A DNA stretch of 64,000 nucleotides from Lachnospiraceae bacterium (GTDB taxonomy: Bacteria > Bacillota > Clostridia > Lachnospirales > Lachnospiraceae): positions 89,675-153,674 of the forward strand of contig CAJTEW010000007.1 of the NCBI GenBank assembly GCA_910575605.1. Direction: 5' to 3'. The translations under genes were made by a program, and so were the position numbers. How positions within the stretch are numbered: position 1 is the stretch's first letter; every line of letters begins with the position of its first letter. Below, piece by piece: positions 17,341 through 26,374 of this stretch. The notes under the pieces were generated by a model. It saw only the letters and a list, made by a program, of their open reading frames with translations. It was not told where the DNA came from and did not search any database.

Positions 17341-17520
17341 GATTTATTTCCTCTTTTCTTCTATAGTTTAAATGTGAATTGTAAACAGCTAATTACCAAT
17401 TTCTCACTATTCCTATTATATTCACAACAGCGGGTAATATCAAGTGGATTGCATAAAAAATACTTACCGTTGTATAGTAATCTTTCGATATACAGTCCGA
17501 TATTTCTTTAAAATTAAAAG

Positions 17521-17706
17521 TATCTGTAAGTCTTTCTATTGTTTCCTGGTGTAGATGCATGCCGATTCTTCTGTTCTGTCGATATTAAGATATTAAGGTG
17601 TAAATAGACCGAACCTGACGCGGGAAATCCTCAGTTAATGAATTTTTAATCCGTGATGTGCCACCTTGAATCCTCACACGTACACTTCCTGTACTGTTCT
17701 AGCTTC
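17521..17706 (-). pseudogene. Degraded fragment of a comEC 3' end
   Basis: Read on the minus strand, this stretch gives FKVAHHGLKNSLTEDFPRQ and, after a stop and frame change, HQETIERLTD. It follows the intact ComEC C-terminus (VAHHGSKNSSTEEFLRQ ... HPHQETIERLAD, encoded around 19760-19930) in the same order and spacing (144 versus 139 nt between the two landmarks). It has a 1-nt deletion before the VAHHG codons, net indels and in-frame stops, so it cannot be functional. It lies on the opposite side of the AAA-ATPase-like gene from intact comEC. The flanking 17341-17520 and 17707-17804 hold nothing I can identify. Confidence 0.8.
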
Positions 17707-17804
17707 TATAAACAAGTTTTGTCATAGTAAAAGAGCAGAATATTAAAAGTGTCATTCTTGGTTCAACGCACATCCGGCATTCCTGATAGTCAATATTCTC
17801 AAGT

Positions 17805-17842
17805 AAAACAAAAAAGCCCTGAAACATGCTTGCTTCAAGGCT
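17805..17842 (-). terminator. Rho-independent terminator of the AAA-ATPase-like gene
   Basis: On the minus strand a 9-bp stem (17842-17834 with 17823-17815, one G-T pair) with a 10-nt loop is followed by a run of T's broken by one G (17814-17805). It begins 20 nt after the gene's stop codon. Transcription from comEC and the AAA gene should therefore end before the comEC remnant and the holA group. Confidence 0.8.
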
Positions 17843-17861
17843 CCCATTTTTATTTGATTTA

Positions 17862-19553
17862 TTATTTTTGTCCCAACATGACCCTGCATCGTTTTTTATA
17901 GCATGCTATCCCGTATTTCAGGATGTTCTCTACCCCGTCGTCAGCAAGGTCATCCTCATATCTGGTATACTCAATCTGCTTTAATGCTTCCTTGCAGGCG
18001 GCATCCAAATCTCCATCATGTGCATATTTTACTTCTATGATGATTCCCATATCTCCGGTATCCGGTTCTGCAAGAATGTCCGCATATCCTTCGCCCATTT
18101 CCCGGTTAGAAGAAATTCCCCATCGGTTTTTCACGCTTAAAATTCCAAGCAGAACGCCATGGTAAAAATTCTCTTTCATGTCAGTTCTTACTGCTGTATC
18201 CCGGATGCTGATGGTCTTTCTTAAATATTCTGCGAAAATCTTCTCTACATTTTCTGGATCTTCATTTTGCAGAGCATCACAGAAACGATTCAGCATATCT
18301 CCGTCTTCCCGGACATTCTCTTTAAAAAAATCCATGATCTGTGTCACGTAAATATCTCGAATCTCCAGATTCGGAATTGCCAATTTCATCTGCCGTCCCT
18401 CTGCTTTTCCCCGCTGGGTCAGATAGCCTGTGGTAAAAAGCAGGCTCCAGATATTATCTATCGTCTGGTAAATCTCCGAATATGTGAGTTCCTGATGAAT
18501 TTCTTTCATAATGACTTCACCTGCTACCAGACGCTCAATCTCCCGTTTGGTAGTAGCATTTGCCGATTCCTGAATAAACCGCTTTACTGCATCATTGCTG
18601 CTGGTATTGATCCAGTAGTTTTCCGGCTGTACATGAGGTTCGCTTCTGATCCTGTCACAATGGTTCAGCACATCCCACGGGCAGTACACCGATGCATTTC
18701 CAAACTGATAGCCATCATACCACCTTTTTACTTCCTCATAATGATCCACCACATCATAATACTCCAGAAGTTCCCTCACTTCTTTGTCCGTAAAACCAAA
18801 GTAATCATCAAAACGCTCGTCTGCAACCGTCAGTACTTTCAAATTATTCAGCCCAGTAAAGATACTCTCCTTTGAAATTCGAAGGCATCCTGTCAATACT
18901 GCAAGTTTCAGGCTGTTATTTGTTTTGAGCGCCTCTCCAAGGAGACTTCGGATCAGAGAAAGCATCTGGTCATAGTATCCATTTGCATGAGCTTTTGCCA
19001 ATGGGACATCATATTCGTCAATCAGCAGGATAACTTTTGTACCATGATGCTTTTCTAACATTTCTGACAACACTCTCAAGCTGTCACAAAATGTAGATTC
19101 GTCCATATTACTGTCCAAAAGACTCTGATATTCCATTTTGTCACTTTCACTCAACGCATCACTTTCCAAAAGATACTGAACTTTTGACGCTGTCCGCCTC
19201 ACGGCCCGGGCCCCCATTCGAAAGGCCATTTCAAAATTGAGCGCATCTATCCCTTTTAGGGAAACAGAAATAACCGGATATTTTCCCATGTATTCCTCAC
19301 AGAGCGCAGTCTCTTTTGATATTTTCAGCCCTTCAAAAATACTTTTATCTCCATCCAATGAGAAAAAGTGTTCAAGCATGCTCATATTCAATGATTTCCC
19401 AAATCTCCTGGGGCGTGTGAACAGATTCACCGCTCCCCAGTTATGAAGTAATTCGACAATAAGTCCCGTTTTATCGATATAGTAAAAATCTTCTTTCCTG
19501 ATTTCTTCAAAATTTTCAATCCCTATCGGAAGTTTTTTCTTTCGCATCTCCAT
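17862..19553 (-). CDS. AAA-ATPase-like protein with C-terminal PD-(D/E)XK nuclease domain
   Basis: A 563-residue protein of the AAA-ATPase_like plus PDDEXK_9 (DUF1703) type. The N-terminus GIENFEEIRKEDFYYIDKTG is the family hallmark. The Walker A variant is PRRFGKS and Walker B is VILLIDEYD. The C-terminal nuclease core keeps D in GYADIL and E-x-K in IIEVKY. The family is highly multiplied in gut Lachnospiraceae and Bacteroidetes; its function is not established. Position suggests insertion into the comEC-holA region. It has its own extended -10 promoter and its own terminator. I chose the ATG at 19553 (AAGGAG 11 nt upstream); an ATG at 19547 is equally possible and a TTG at 19583 is less likely. 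Confidence 0.85.
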   Translation of the reverse strand: MEMRKKKLPIGIENFEEIRKEDFYYIDKTGLIVELLHNWGAVNLFTRPRRFGKSLNMSMLEHFFSLDGDKSIFEGLKISKETALCEEYMGKYPVISVSLKGIDALNFEMAFRMGARAVRRTASKVQYLLESDALSESDKMEYQSLLDSNMDESTFCDSLRVLSEMLEKHHGTKVILLIDEYDVPLAKAHANGYYDQMLSLIRSLLGEALKTNNSLKLAVLTGCLRISKESIFTGLNNLKVLTVADERFDDYFGFTDKEVRELLEYYDVVDHYEEVKRWYDGYQFGNASVYCPWDVLNHCDRIRSEPHVQPENYWINTSSNDAVKRFIQESANATTKREIERLVAGEVIMKEIHQELTYSEIYQTIDNIWSLLFTTGYLTQRGKAEGRQMKLAIPNLEIRDIYVTQIMDFFKENVREDGDMLNRFCDALQNEDPENVEKIFAEYLRKTISIRDTAVRTDMKENFYHGVLLGILSVKNRWGISSNREMGEGYADILAEPDTGDMGIIIEVKYAHDGDLDAACKEALKQIEYTRYEDDLADDGVENILKYGIACYKKRCRVMLGQK

Positions 19554-19612
19554 CTCTTTCCACGCTCCTTCCATCATCCTCAAGCCATTTCCTGCCTTAG
19601 ATTATTAACTAC

Positions 19613-19655
19613 ATTATAGCAATTAAGCGGCGGCATTTCTATAGAAATCTTCCGC
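19613..19655 (-). promoter_or_regulatory. Extended -10 promoter and palindrome upstream of the AAA-ATPase-like gene
   Basis: On the minus strand TGCTATAAT (19621-19613) is an extended -10 box. Just upstream is an inverted repeat at 19627-19655 centred on the perfect 14-nt palindrome ATTTCTATAGAAAT (19635-19648). The palindrome may be an operator or a weak comEC terminator. No good -35 is present. Confidence 0.5.
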
Positions 19656-19681
19656 TTCTCATCCACTTCTATTTCTGCTTT

Positions 19682-22111
19682 CTATTTCCCAACTTTCATT
19701 GTTTCCCCGTCTTCAACCTCCACTATAATCGCTCCATTTTCCTGCGTAGAATATATTTTACTTCCAATATCTGCAAGCCTCTCTATCGTTTCCTGATGTG
19801 GATGTCCGTATCGGTTTTCTTGTCCCGCCGAAATAAACGCATATACAGGCTTAATCTGTCGAAGAAATTCTTCTGTCGATGAATTCTTCGATCCATGATG
19901 CGCCACTTTCAAAATCTCCCACGTACAGTTCCGGTATTGCTCTTCCAACTGTCTGGTAAGCTGTTCTTCACCTTCTCCCTCTACATCTCCGGTCAGCAGC
20001 ATATCAAACTCTCCGAACTTAACTGCCAATACCATAGACGCTGCGTTCCCCGGTTCATATCCTTCTTCTGCATCTCGTCCCTCAGCTTCCCCGTTCCCAG
20101 CTTCTGTCTCTGGATTCCCCGGCTGTATACATGTAATCGACATATTCCCTTCCTTAATGTTCTGCCCTGGTTCAATTACAGCTATATGTGTACCATTAGC
20201 TAACGCTTTTTCTGCCAATCCCTTCAATGCCTCATCCCATACCTCCTGTACCGGCATTACCAACGTTCCAATCCTTACGCCAATATCCTGCCTCTCAATC
20301 AGCTCTTCCACACCATTCATATGGTCACTGTCGCCATGGGATATCAACACATAGTCAACCACCACGACTCCCTGAGATTTTAGAAACGGTTCTATCCTGT
20401 ATTGCCCTGCTTTCTTCACATCACTGCTGCCTCCGTCCACCAGATATGTGCCGCCCTCCGGGCCTCTCATAAAAATACCATCTCCCTGTCCTACATCTAA
20501 AACCACTGTCGTCAGTTTTCCTCGTTCTCCCCATCGATTTGTAAGGATAATAATACCGATCATTCCAAGCATAAGTGCAAATCGTCCAAGCCTTGCCGCA
20601 CGTTTCTGTATACCTGCATCTGACTTACCAGCCATATGTTTTTGCATATTTACATCTGAACCGCTGACCGCATATTTTTGCATGTCCACATGCTCTATCA
20701 GCCTTTCCTTCTCTCTCAAAAGCAACAAAACTATTATCAGTATCCCATAATACGCCACAATCTGCCATACATCCGGCCTTCCAACCACAAGCCTTGCTCC
20801 CGGCAGATGAAGTATCAGCTTGCAGCTCATTTGATAAATCCACAGGATTTTGCCACATACCAGAAACAATAAGGAGGATACTGGCCCACACCACAGCACA
20901 AACAAACTTCCTGCTATTCCTAAGAATAATAAGACAGACATCAGCGGGATCACAAAGAGATTTAGAATAAAAGAATAAAGCGGAAACTCGAAAAAATAAT
21001 AAAGCAAAATCGGAAAGATGACCAGATTAATGCCAATACTCACCGTCAATCCCTGTAAGATCCCTTGCCACATATGTTCCCGGATTCCTTCAAAATATGC
21101 AGACAAAGCAGCGCCGTATGCATTCTGTTTTTGAAAACTGTATGATACTCTTATAAATGCGTCCTGCACAACCGGCACCACCGCAAGGATCGCAAACACC
21201 GCGCCAAAGGACAGCCAAAACCCTCCGTCATACAAACTAAGAGGTCTCCACAGCAGTACCACAACTGCTGCTACAGAAAGAGCCGTCGACGCATCATAAT
21301 GCCGTCCTGTCATATCCGCACCAACGCGAAATAAAAACATCACCAACGCCCGCACCACAGATACAGTAAGGCCAATCATAAGAATATACAGCACCAGAAA
21401 TAAAATGCCGCATGTGCCTCCTATCGAATATGAACCGGTAGTCCTGCGTATCATCTTATATATCCCGATTCCAATAAAGGACAGATGTAATCCTGAGATA
21501 GCCAGCACGTGCCCAATTCCATTGACCTTAAAAAGCTCGCGAAGCTCTTCATCCATCCCGTTTTTTTCTCCTAATATTACAGCCGTAAGAATAGCTGCAT
21601 CCTCCTTTGGCATATTTTCTACAAAAATATCTTTAAAATACTGCCGCAGATTATATAGTCCGTCAAGAAGCACTGATTTTCCCGGATCCGTAACACTAAT
21701 CACCTCGACCCAGACACTGGCATGAATATTCTGTTTTTCGTAATAAAGCTTGTTATCAAAATTTCCCGGGTTATATGCAGGCTCGAAAAAAGAGAGCTCT
21801 CCTTCTACCTTTACCTTCTGCCCGATATGAACTTTTGTTTTCTTTTCATCATATAGGATAATTCCAGATTCTTTTATGAATTGTTCCTGATATTTAATAG
21901 AATTGTGTTTCAGATATAAGATTTGACAGGTATCTCTGTTTTCCTTCTTATATATTTCCCCTGTAAGAAGAATCTTTTCTCCCTCCGGCACGTATCCTTC
22001 AAGCAGGGAAGGATGAAGCTTCCTAATAAAGCTTCCCCTCCCGGCCTGAATTATAATACACACTACTAGAAAGAGGAACAGACATACACTGCATAATGGC
22101 CTGTTCTTCAT
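19682..22111 (-). CDS. comEC: ComEC/Rec2 DNA-uptake channel protein
   Basis: An 809-residue protein of full ComEC length. It has an N-terminal membrane anchor and DUF4131-like domain (about 1-160), a multi-helix Competence channel domain (about 170-480, with HVLAISGLHLSFIG), and a C-terminal metallo-beta-lactamase-like domain (LDVGQGDGIFM, SHGDSDHMNG, VAHHGSKNSS). It transports single-stranded DNA into the cytoplasm, and the MBL-like domain is thought to be the nuclease. A linker near residues 480-515 carries three degenerate 12-residue repeats. It starts 3 nt after the GerMN gene stop. A decayed copy of its 3' end lies at 17521-17706. Confidence 0.93.
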   Translation of the reverse strand: MKNRPLCSVCLFLFLVVCIIIQAGRGSFIRKLHPSLLEGYVPEGEKILLTGEIYKKENRDTCQILYLKHNSIKYQEQFIKESGIILYDEKKTKVHIGQKVKVEGELSFFEPAYNPGNFDNKLYYEKQNIHASVWVEVISVTDPGKSVLLDGLYNLRQYFKDIFVENMPKEDAAILTAVILGEKNGMDEELRELFKVNGIGHVLAISGLHLSFIGIGIYKMIRRTTGSYSIGGTCGILFLVLYILMIGLTVSVVRALVMFLFRVGADMTGRHYDASTALSVAAVVVLLWRPLSLYDGGFWLSFGAVFAILAVVPVVQDAFIRVSYSFQKQNAYGAALSAYFEGIREHMWQGILQGLTVSIGINLVIFPILLYYFFEFPLYSFILNLFVIPLMSVLLFLGIAGSLFVLWCGPVSSLLFLVCGKILWIYQMSCKLILHLPGARLVVGRPDVWQIVAYYGILIIVLLLLREKERLIEHVDMQKYAVSGSDVNMQKHMAGKSDAGIQKRAARLGRFALMLGMIGIIILTNRWGERGKLTTVVLDVGQGDGIFMRGPEGGTYLVDGGSSDVKKAGQYRIEPFLKSQGVVVVDYVLISHGDSDHMNGVEELIERQDIGVRIGTLVMPVQEVWDEALKGLAEKALANGTHIAVIEPGQNIKEGNMSITCIQPGNPETEAGNGEAEGRDAEEGYEPGNAASMVLAVKFGEFDMLLTGDVEGEGEEQLTRQLEEQYRNCTWEILKVAHHGSKNSSTEEFLRQIKPVYAFISAGQENRYGHPHQETIERLADIGSKIYSTQENGAIIVEVEDGETMKVGK

Positions 22112-22114
22112 ATT

Positions 22115-23050
22115 TTACTCCTCAATAAGCTCTCCGTCTCTTGAAAAGGGCTTGCTTAAATCTATAATTTCCTGATAAGCTATATTCGTTTCCCCGTTAA
22201 CCAGTATCTGTACCTGGCTTGCAGCGCCGCCGTCTATAATAGAATTGACAAGTGCATATACGGCAATTTTGGGGTTTACCTGCTCTGCCACGCCAAGATA
22301 GCCCTCATCAAAATTTACATAGCAGACATTTTCTCTTACAGAAACGCCGAGAATCTTTGTACCTGCAGGTATGACTGCCTTATTTTCAGGAGCAGCAGGT
22401 CCCTTTATAAGCTGCTCTACAATGAGCTTTTCTATAGAAATATTACTATTATAGCGGACGCTCTTTTGCTCTGGTGAGAGTCTGTCACCATCGCTGTTTG
22501 AGAAATACAACGTCAGATTTGCCGTCTGGTAGGAATGAAGAGTTGAACCTACATTCTGGACAAAATCCTCTGCCCTCATATACCCGATTTCATTTCCTGT
22601 TCCGTCTGTCAAAGGATTCCCGCCAACATAAAAGCGAATATAATCCACGCCTGCTGTCTGTACCAGGGACTGCACCACTGCTGCCCTAAGAAGAAGCTGT
22701 GAGGGCGCGTCCAGACTATAGTATTTTTCGTTAAAATAAAGGCTTAGCTTTGTCTCCTTAATCTCCCAGCTCTCCACCCTTACACCGCTGATAAAAACAC
22801 TTTTGCACTCGATATCTTCCGGATCTTCTGAAAGAAGCTTAAGTATCTCTTCTATTTTTCCCTCAACTGTATCTGACTTAAGAGCATATGATTCCTCAAC
22901 AAGCTGTGTCTCTTCTGTATCTAGATAATAGATACGGCTTTTCCCCACCTCCGGCTCCTTTCCCTTTCCGCATCCAAAGCATACACATACCAGCATACAA
23001 AGAACCAGAGACAGACACCAACCTTTATGTTCTCTTTTTTTCCTTTTCAT
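22115..23050 (-). CDS. GerMN-domain lipoprotein
   Basis: A 311-residue secreted protein. It has a basic N-terminus and a hydrophobic stretch ending in a lipobox-like FGC, so it is probably a lipoprotein. Two GerMN domains follow (about 75-185 and 190-300; ISIEKLIVEQLIKGP and VCYVNFDEGYL are typical). GerMN proteins include the spore germination protein GerM and LpqB. It follows the histidine kinase gene by 12 nt and precedes comEC by 3 nt. By analogy with LpqB-MtrAB, it may modulate the kinase at the membrane. That is an inference from gene order. Confidence 0.85.
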   Translation of the reverse strand: MKRKKREHKGWCLSLVLCMLVCVCFGCGKGKEPEVGKSRIYYLDTEETQLVEESYALKSDTVEGKIEEILKLLSEDPEDIECKSVFISGVRVESWEIKETKLSLYFNEKYYSLDAPSQLLLRAAVVQSLVQTAGVDYIRFYVGGNPLTDGTGNEIGYMRAEDFVQNVGSTLHSYQTANLTLYFSNSDGDRLSPEQKSVRYNSNISIEKLIVEQLIKGPAAPENKAVIPAGTKILGVSVRENVCYVNFDEGYLGVAEQVNPKIAVYALVNSIIDGGAASQVQILVNGETNIAYQEIIDLSKPFSRDGELIEE

Positions 23051-23062
23051 TTTTCTTCCTTC

Positions 23063-24529
23063 CTATGACACATATGTCAGGGGGATACGGACAGTAAATG
23101 TCGTACCTTCGCCAGGCTGACTGTACACCTTTATTGCTCCCCTGTGCATGACAATGGCACTTCTTGCAATAGACAGGCCGAGACCTGTCCCGCCGATTTC
23201 CCTTGAATGTGACTTGTCCACCCGGTAAAAACGCTCGAAAATATGCTCTGTCTCCCCCGGGCTGATTCCGATTCCTGAATCGGCTACCTCTACAAAAAGG
23301 GATTTGTGGTCCGCATTTAGTGAAACATGCACCCATCCATTTTCGTTATTGTATTTAATGGCATTTTCCACAAGATTGCTGACGGCAAGGGAAAGCTTCA
23401 CCTCATCCACCTCGGCTGATACAGGACGAAAGCTTTCAAATACAACCTCTATATTACGCTGGGCTGCAATAGGACGGAGACGCTTTAATATCCGTTCCAT
23501 AAGAGCATTGATATTTTCTGTCTTAATATTCAGCCCGCTGGCTGTCTTATCCATTTTTACAAGAGACAAAAGGTCATTGATAATCTTATTTTCACGCTCA
23601 ATCTCCTCTGATAGATCCTCCATAAACTCTTGATACAGCTCCACCGGAGCCTCCTTTTGTATGAGAAGGGAGTCTGCCAGTACCTTCATGGAGGTAAGAG
23701 GTGTTTTAAGCTCGTGTGAGACATTTGACACAAACTCCTGTCTTGATTCGTCTAACACTTTAAGCCTTCCAAGCATTTTGTTAAAAGCCTCTGACAAAAA
23801 TACTGTCTCTGCATAAGCATTTTCGTGAAGGTAATTATCCTCATACCCCTCTGTCACTGCCTCAATGGAACTTGTAATCCTACGAAAGGGCCTTACTGCC
23901 CCTGCACCGGTCACAACTGCAAAAATCAGTAATATAAGCCCGGTCACAACCTCTATTGTACGCGCCCGTTTTTCAAGGACAAGAAGGCTGTCAATAATTG
24001 TATCCGTGGATACACTGACAAGCATAACACCTTCTGTCATCTCAGATGCTTTTCCCACAATCGGCGAGGTAACCTCAATATAACGGTTTCCTGCATCATA
24101 ACGGCTCGTTCCCTCTCCTGAAAAGCAGCGGATAACATTTCCTGAAACAATGGTTTTCCCAACATCCATCCCATATGTATCTTCTATAATACGGAATTCA
24201 TGATCGATAATCATCACCCGTCCATTATATATATTAGACAACTGGACAAGCTGCGTTCTGACAATATCAGATGTATCTCCCTCTTGGCCGTATAAGTCTC
24301 CAAGCTGGTTACATAGAATCGTACATTGATTCTGTATATCAGCGGTCCGTACATCTACCGCTCTTTTCTCATAACTGTTAAGAATCACCGCCTTCAGCAC
24401 AATCATGGGCAGCATGCCCGCAAGAAACATGAGTATGATGAGCCGAAAGCGGAGACTCTTAAATATACTTTTCCTGAAATAATTCCTAACCCCTAAAATA
24501 ATAACCCACTCCCCATTTTGTATGTACAT
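23063..24529 (-). CDS. Membrane sensor histidine kinase (HAMP-HisKA-HATPase)
   Basis: A 488-residue kinase. TM1 is at about 28-50, an extracytoplasmic sensor at 51-190, and TM2 at about 191-212. A HAMP segment follows. The phospho-acceptor H272 lies in FVSNVSHELKTPL; the ATPase has NLVENAIKYNN, DSGIGI and GGTGLGL. It resembles WalK/PhoR-type kinases. The ATG at 24529 overlaps the end of the response regulator gene by 44 nt and has no clear ribosome site. A GGGGAG motif lies inside the overlap, but no ATG/GTG/TTG follows it at a good distance, so the true start is uncertain. It pairs with the regulator at 24486-25175. Confidence 0.88.
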   Translation of the reverse strand: MYIQNGEWVIILGVRNYFRKSIFKSLRFRLIILMFLAGMLPMIVLKAVILNSYEKRAVDVRTADIQNQCTILCNQLGDLYGQEGDTSDIVRTQLVQLSNIYNGRVMIIDHEFRIIEDTYGMDVGKTIVSGNVIRCFSGEGTSRYDAGNRYIEVTSPIVGKASEMTEGVMLVSVSTDTIIDSLLVLEKRARTIEVVTGLILLIFAVVTGAGAVRPFRRITSSIEAVTEGYEDNYLHENAYAETVFLSEAFNKMLGRLKVLDESRQEFVSNVSHELKTPLTSMKVLADSLLIQKEAPVELYQEFMEDLSEEIERENKIINDLLSLVKMDKTASGLNIKTENINALMERILKRLRPIAAQRNIEVVFESFRPVSAEVDEVKLSLAVSNLVENAIKYNNENGWVHVSLNADHKSLFVEVADSGIGISPGETEHIFERFYRVDKSHSREIGGTGLGLSIARSAIVMHRGAIKVYSQPGEGTTFTVRIPLTYVS

Positions 24530-25175
24530 ATTTCGGGTCGCTGGGATTCTTTTCTACCTTCTCCCGAAGCCTTCTTATATGCACATCCACTGTTCTTGCA
24601 TCACCCGGATATTCGTAGCCCCATACAATATTAAGCAGATTCTCACGGCTGTATACTTTATTGGGGTTCGTCGCAAGAAGCTCAATCAAATCAAATTCCT
24701 TTGCTGTCAGATTCACTTCTCTTCCATCGATCACTACCCGCCTGCTCTCGCAGTCAATACTCATGCCGCTCTTTACAATCATCTTCCCTGACGGCTTTGC
24801 ATGATCGCGCTTTCCGGTTCTTCTCATAATTGCTTTGATTCTTGCCTTTACCTCAAGTATGTTAAAGGGCTTTGTAATATAATCATCAGCACCATATTCA
24901 AGCCCAAGAATCTTATCCATATCATCGCCCTTAGCTGTCAGCATGACCACAGGTACATCGGAGAACTCCCTTATCTGACGGCAGACCTCAAAGCCGTCAA
25001 GCTTCGGAAGCATCACATCAAGAAGAACCAGCTCATATGTATGCTCCTTTATAAGCTTAAGAGCCTCCTCTCCATCGTAAGCTGCATCCACCTCCATGCC
25101 GTCCTGCTCCAGGCTGAACCGTATGCCCTTTACAATTAATTTTTCATCATCAACTACTAATACCCGTTTGCTCAT
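24486..25175 (-). CDS. OmpR/PhoB-family response regulator
   Basis: A 229-residue regulator. The receiver domain (1-120) has the acidic pair D9/D10 and phospho-acceptor D53 (LVLLDVMLP). The C-terminal winged helix includes LTAKEFDLIELLATNP and the signature WGYEYPGDARTVDVHIRRLREK. The start follows GGGGAG 11 nt upstream and lies 15 nt after the comEA stop. It forms an operon with the histidine kinase, the GerMN lipoprotein and comEC. Competence or envelope control is suggested only by position. Confidence 0.92.
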   Translation of the reverse strand: MSKRVLVVDDEKLIVKGIRFSLEQDGMEVDAAYDGEEALKLIKEHTYELVLLDVMLPKLDGFEVCRQIREFSDVPVVMLTAKGDDMDKILGLEYGADDYITKPFNILEVKARIKAIMRRTGKRDHAKPSGKMIVKSGMSIDCESRRVVIDGREVNLTAKEFDLIELLATNPNKVYSRENLLNIVWGYEYPGDARTVDVHIRRLREKVEKNPSDPKYVHTKWGVGYYFRG

Positions 25176-25190
25176 TATCTGTCTCCCCTG

Positions 25191-25808
25191 TTATATCTTA
25201 ATCTGGTCCTTTACCTTATTAAATACACCTTCCTTGATTCCCTCAATCCCTTTGAGTTCTTCCACAGATGTAAAGCCTCCCTTTTCCTCGCGGTACCGTA
25301 AGATAGCCTCTGCCTTTACTTCTCCGATTCCGCTAAGTGTCATAAGCTCCTCCTTTGACGCTGTATTCAGATTAATTCTTCCGTCGCTTAGCTCCTCTGT
25401 GCTCTGGCCGTCTCCGCCCTGCGCCAAAGCTTCCTCCTGTGAAGGTACATAGATCTTTTGTCCGTCGCTTAACTTTTCCGCCTGATTTAAATAAGCATAC
25501 GCCCCAGTCTCCTTTATGCCTCCAGCTGCATCAACAGCCTCATATACCCGGCTGTCCGCCGGGAGTTCATACACTCCGGGAGTATTCACCTCACCGCATA
25601 CATATACAAAAATACTCTGCGGCCCGCTGGTGACTGCCTCCTGTTCATCAGAAAACGTCTCTTCTTCTGTAGGAGTAGAAACCTCCCGAAGTTCTGAACC
25701 TTCACCTGAATGGGTTCCACATCCGTTTAACCCCAGCACGAAAATAGCAATAAAGAGTGCTGTAACAAAAAAGGCGGGGAGCTCCATCATTGACCATGTC
25801 TTTCGCAT
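25191..25808 (-). CDS. comEA: ComEA-like DNA-binding competence protein
   Basis: A 205-residue secreted or membrane-anchored protein. The N-terminal hydrophobic segment ends in LNGC, a lipobox-like site (a membrane anchor is the alternative). An SLBB domain follows (about 65-125, VYVCGEVNTPGVYELP), then a C-terminal double helix-hairpin-helix (RINLNTASKEELMTLSGIG ... VEELKGIEGI) that binds DNA non-specifically. ComEA receives DNA outside the cell and hands it to ComEC. It has a strong AAAGGAGG site and heads the minus-strand competence operon. No comEB or pilus genes are in the window, so active competence cannot be claimed. Confidence 0.92.
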   Translation of the reverse strand: MRKTWSMMELPAFFVTALFIAIFVLGLNGCGTHSGEGSELREVSTPTEEETFSDEQEAVTSGPQSIFVYVCGEVNTPGVYELPADSRVYEAVDAAGGIKETGAYAYLNQAEKLSDGQKIYVPSQEEALAQGGDGQSTEELSDGRINLNTASKEELMTLSGIGEVKAEAILRYREEKGGFTSVEELKGIEGIKEGVFNKVKDQIKI

Positions 25809-25875
25809 AAATATCCTCCTTTACAGTCTGTTTTGACTGCAAATACCCCTCTTACGCTCAGACAATTTTATTGTA

Positions 25876-26307
25876 CTATTTCCACTGGAAAATTGCAACT
25901 CCAATCAATGCAATTCCCATACCAATTACCTTCCTCCACTCAAGTGGTTCCTTATCAACCCCGAAAAGCCCTAAAAGTTCGATAATATATGCCACAATAA
26001 GCTGAGCAATGACAATAAGAAGTGCTGCCTTGGCGGGTCCAAGCTGCTCCATACTCTTAATAACTGTCCATGTGATTCCCGCACCAATAACTCCGCCTAA
26101 AAGTACATACTTTGGCTCTACCTTTGAGAGTGTCATCACATTGTCACGTCCTGCAATAAACCATGCAATTACACAGACCGCAAATGCCGTAAGCTGGACC
26201 CATGCGTTACTAACCCACATACCCGTTGTCTTTGTCACCTGTGTATTAAACACCCCCTGCACACTCATAAGAGCACCGGACAGAAGGGCAATGAAAAAAC
26301 CAATCAC
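25876..26307 (-). CDS. Small DMT-superfamily transporter (YdcZ/DUF606 type)
   Basis: A 143-residue membrane protein with about five hydrophobic helices, the size of one half of a drug/metabolite transporter. Typical family features are the N-terminus IGFFIALLSGALMSVQGVFN and the C-terminal GMGIALIGVAIF. It starts at GTG (26307), 9 nt after GGAGG; the ATG 2 nt upstream is out of frame. Homologues often work as homodimers or paired genes; only one gene is present here. The substrate is unknown. It is transcribed toward comEA and lies downstream of the argD terminator. Confidence 0.82.
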   Translation of the reverse strand: MIGFFIALLSGALMSVQGVFNTQVTKTTGMWVSNAWVQLTAFAVCVIAWFIAGRDNVMTLSKVEPKYVLLGGVIGAGITWTVIKSMEQLGPAKAALLIVIAQLIVAYIIELLGLFGVDKEPLEWRKVIGMGIALIGVAIFQWK

Positions 26308-26374
26308 ATTTATATACCTCCATTGTTTTAATGGTTAATATATCCAATAATCTGCTATTTATGCCTATATTATA

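Noticed and set aside
18267..18875. Open frame of about 200 codons on the plus strand within the AAA-ATPase-like gene
   Set aside because: It lies entirely antisense to a gene with clear domains, has no ribosome site and no recognisable protein features.
20600..20710. Direct repeats in comEC considered as a CRISPR array
   Set aside because: Units are degenerate, in frame, without spacers, and encode a protein linker.
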